DNA of 64,000 bases from Terriglobales bacterium (GTDB taxonomy: Bacteria > Acidobacteriota > Terriglobia > Terriglobales > Acidobacteriaceae), in the NCBI GenBank assembly GCA_035764005.1, contig DASTZZ010000017.1, positions 33,555-97,554 on the forward strand. The letters are read 5' to 3'. The translations under genes were made by a program, and so were the position numbers. Shown here piece by piece: positions 63,323 to 64,000 of this stretch (the stretch's first letter is position 1; every line of letters begins with the position of its first letter). The notes beneath the pieces were generated by a model, which saw only the letters and a list, made by a program, of their open reading frames with translations, was not told where the DNA came from and searched no databases.

Positions 63323-64000
63323 TCAAGCTGTTTCAGCTTGAGGTCTGAACAAGGTCGCAATCTGCGCCACAAAACCGACAAATGTCACGATCCATGCCGC
63401 GAGCGATACATACGCAAACAGTCTCGGAAGCCAGTCCAAGAATGAAATCTGCAGCGCGTGAAAAAGCTGATAGGTGCTCACGCTGTACATGCCGAGCGGG
63501 AAGACCGCTCCCCAATACAACGGGTCATATTTGAGAGCAAACCTCTTGTACACGTGGCGCCAGAATCCAAGAATGAGCAGCATTGGAATCCACCAGGTCG
63601 CCGTGGCCCAGAAGAACATCGTGAAGCCTTTGATAAACGGCAGCATGTCCTGGATAAAGGGCGCCAGCCCGGCGTTTTGTATAAGAGTTGCTCCTGCGAG
63701 CGTCGAGATGGCCATTGCGCCCATATTGATCCAATACGGGGGCATCAAGTCCGACGGCACAAACTTGAAGAAAGTGTAGCGATAAAAAATCAGCGAGATG
63801 ATCCAGATGTACAGCATTCCTCCGCACAGCCACAGGACAAGCGAGACAAAGATCATGAGCTGCTGATAATTCAGCCACTGGCGCGCAAGCAACGCCGTCA
63901 GGACAGCTACAGCTTGCGTCGCGACTACTGAGAGCAGCCATCCACCATGAATCCCCTCGGCCAGCGTCGGCTTATTCTCCTTCACCGTGAAAGCAGTAAA
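63323..64000 (-). CDS. TehA/SLAC1-like transporter, N-terminus beyond window edge
   Basis: The frame is open to the right edge, so the true start lies outside; about 225 residues are seen with seven or so membrane segments (VATQAVAVLTALLARQWL, PPYWINMGAMAISTLAGATL, FFWATATWWIPMLLILGFW). The PYWINMGA and ATWWIPMLL segments are typical of the TDT family (TehA, SLAC1, Mae1), channels for anions, dicarboxylates or sulfite. The gene lies upstream of the Mo-enzyme set on the same strand, with 77 bases between. An anion (nitrate or nitrite) transport role would fit the setting but is only inferred. Confidence 0.82.
   Translation of the reverse strand, partial: FTAFTVKENKPTLAEGIHGGWLLSVVATQAVAVLTALLARQWLNYQQLMIFVSLVLWLCGGMLYIWIISLIFYRYTFFKFVPSDLMPPYWINMGAMAISTLAGATLIQNAGLAPFIQDMLPFIKGFTMFFWATATWWIPMLLILGFWRHVYKRFALKYDPLYWGAVFPLGMYSVSTYQLFHALQISFLDWLPRLFAYVSLAAWIVTFVGFVAQIATLFRPQAETA

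Overview
The window reads as chromosomal DNA of a GC-rich, Gram-negative soil bacterium, most likely an acidobacterium (Terriglobia/Koribacter-like). This is an inference from gene content, not from a marker gene. The pointers are two very large Oar-type TonB-dependent receptors with an N-terminal carboxypeptidase-regulatory domain, CRTAC1/ASPIC repeat proteins and TPR proteins beside them, a bacterial PolX, a GxxExxY protein, a DUF5681/terminase pair, and an unusually rich set of intergenic hairpin repeats. No rRNA, tRNA or CRISPR array was found.

Layout. 0-2 kb: a truncated sortase with its probable single substrate, and a membrane-anchored unknown. 2-8 kb: polX, a cold-shock gene with a clear promoter and terminator, a NUDIX hydrolase, a DUF2520 protein and an S9 peptidase. 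8-14.7 kb: a fatty-acid beta-oxidation operon in the order fadN-fadA-fadE, headed by a perfect FadR-type palindrome. A GxxExxY nuclease-like gene inside inverted repeats sits between fadA and fadE. 15-25 kb: housekeeping genes (CDP-alcohol phosphotransferase, GtrA, adenylate kinase, a DUF71 ATPase, an FHA-GAF-PP2C phosphatase, nadB, aroB, menG, yajQ, polyprenyl synthase; the last group points to menaquinone). 25-29 kb: YtxH and a coiled-coil membrane protein, then a GH3 glycosidase. 29-44 kb: two TonB receptor modules, each with a CRTAC1 protein and a TPR protein, and with the same promoter architecture. 44-47 kb: myo-inositol oxygenase and a GH2 beta-glucuronidase-like enzyme, both able to yield glucuronate. 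47-54 kb: an accessory region with a single-chain restriction-modification enzyme of mosaic composition, a 262-bp inverted-repeat element, an orphan phage terminase and DUF5681 gene, and nested palindromes. 54-64 kb: an aldo/keto reductase, then a nitrogen-oxide/anaerobic cluster: nnrS, a Ric/ScdA-type iron-sulfur repair protein, a Crp/Fnr regulator with two matching operator-like sites, a cupin, and a multi-subunit molybdopterin oxidoreductase (Mo subunit, four-cluster ferredoxin, Rieske protein, cytochrome-b-like membrane subunit, TehA/SLAC1 channel).

Two repeat families run through the accessory DNA and are the least expected content. Family 1 is a REP-like hairpin of about 29 bp whose ends read GTCAGTACC and GGGT. 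It occurs at 7997, 14705, 16940, 52886 and 52934, with a diverged copy at 8403. One further copy lies in frame inside the terminase gene at 51710 and carries compensatory stem changes. Family 2 is an inverted repeat built from degenerate CACGAAGGT units. It occurs as a single arm at 8436, as an empty palindrome at 11050-11141, as a gene-carrying cassette at 12338-12850, and as the outer arms of a nested palindrome at 52829-53047.
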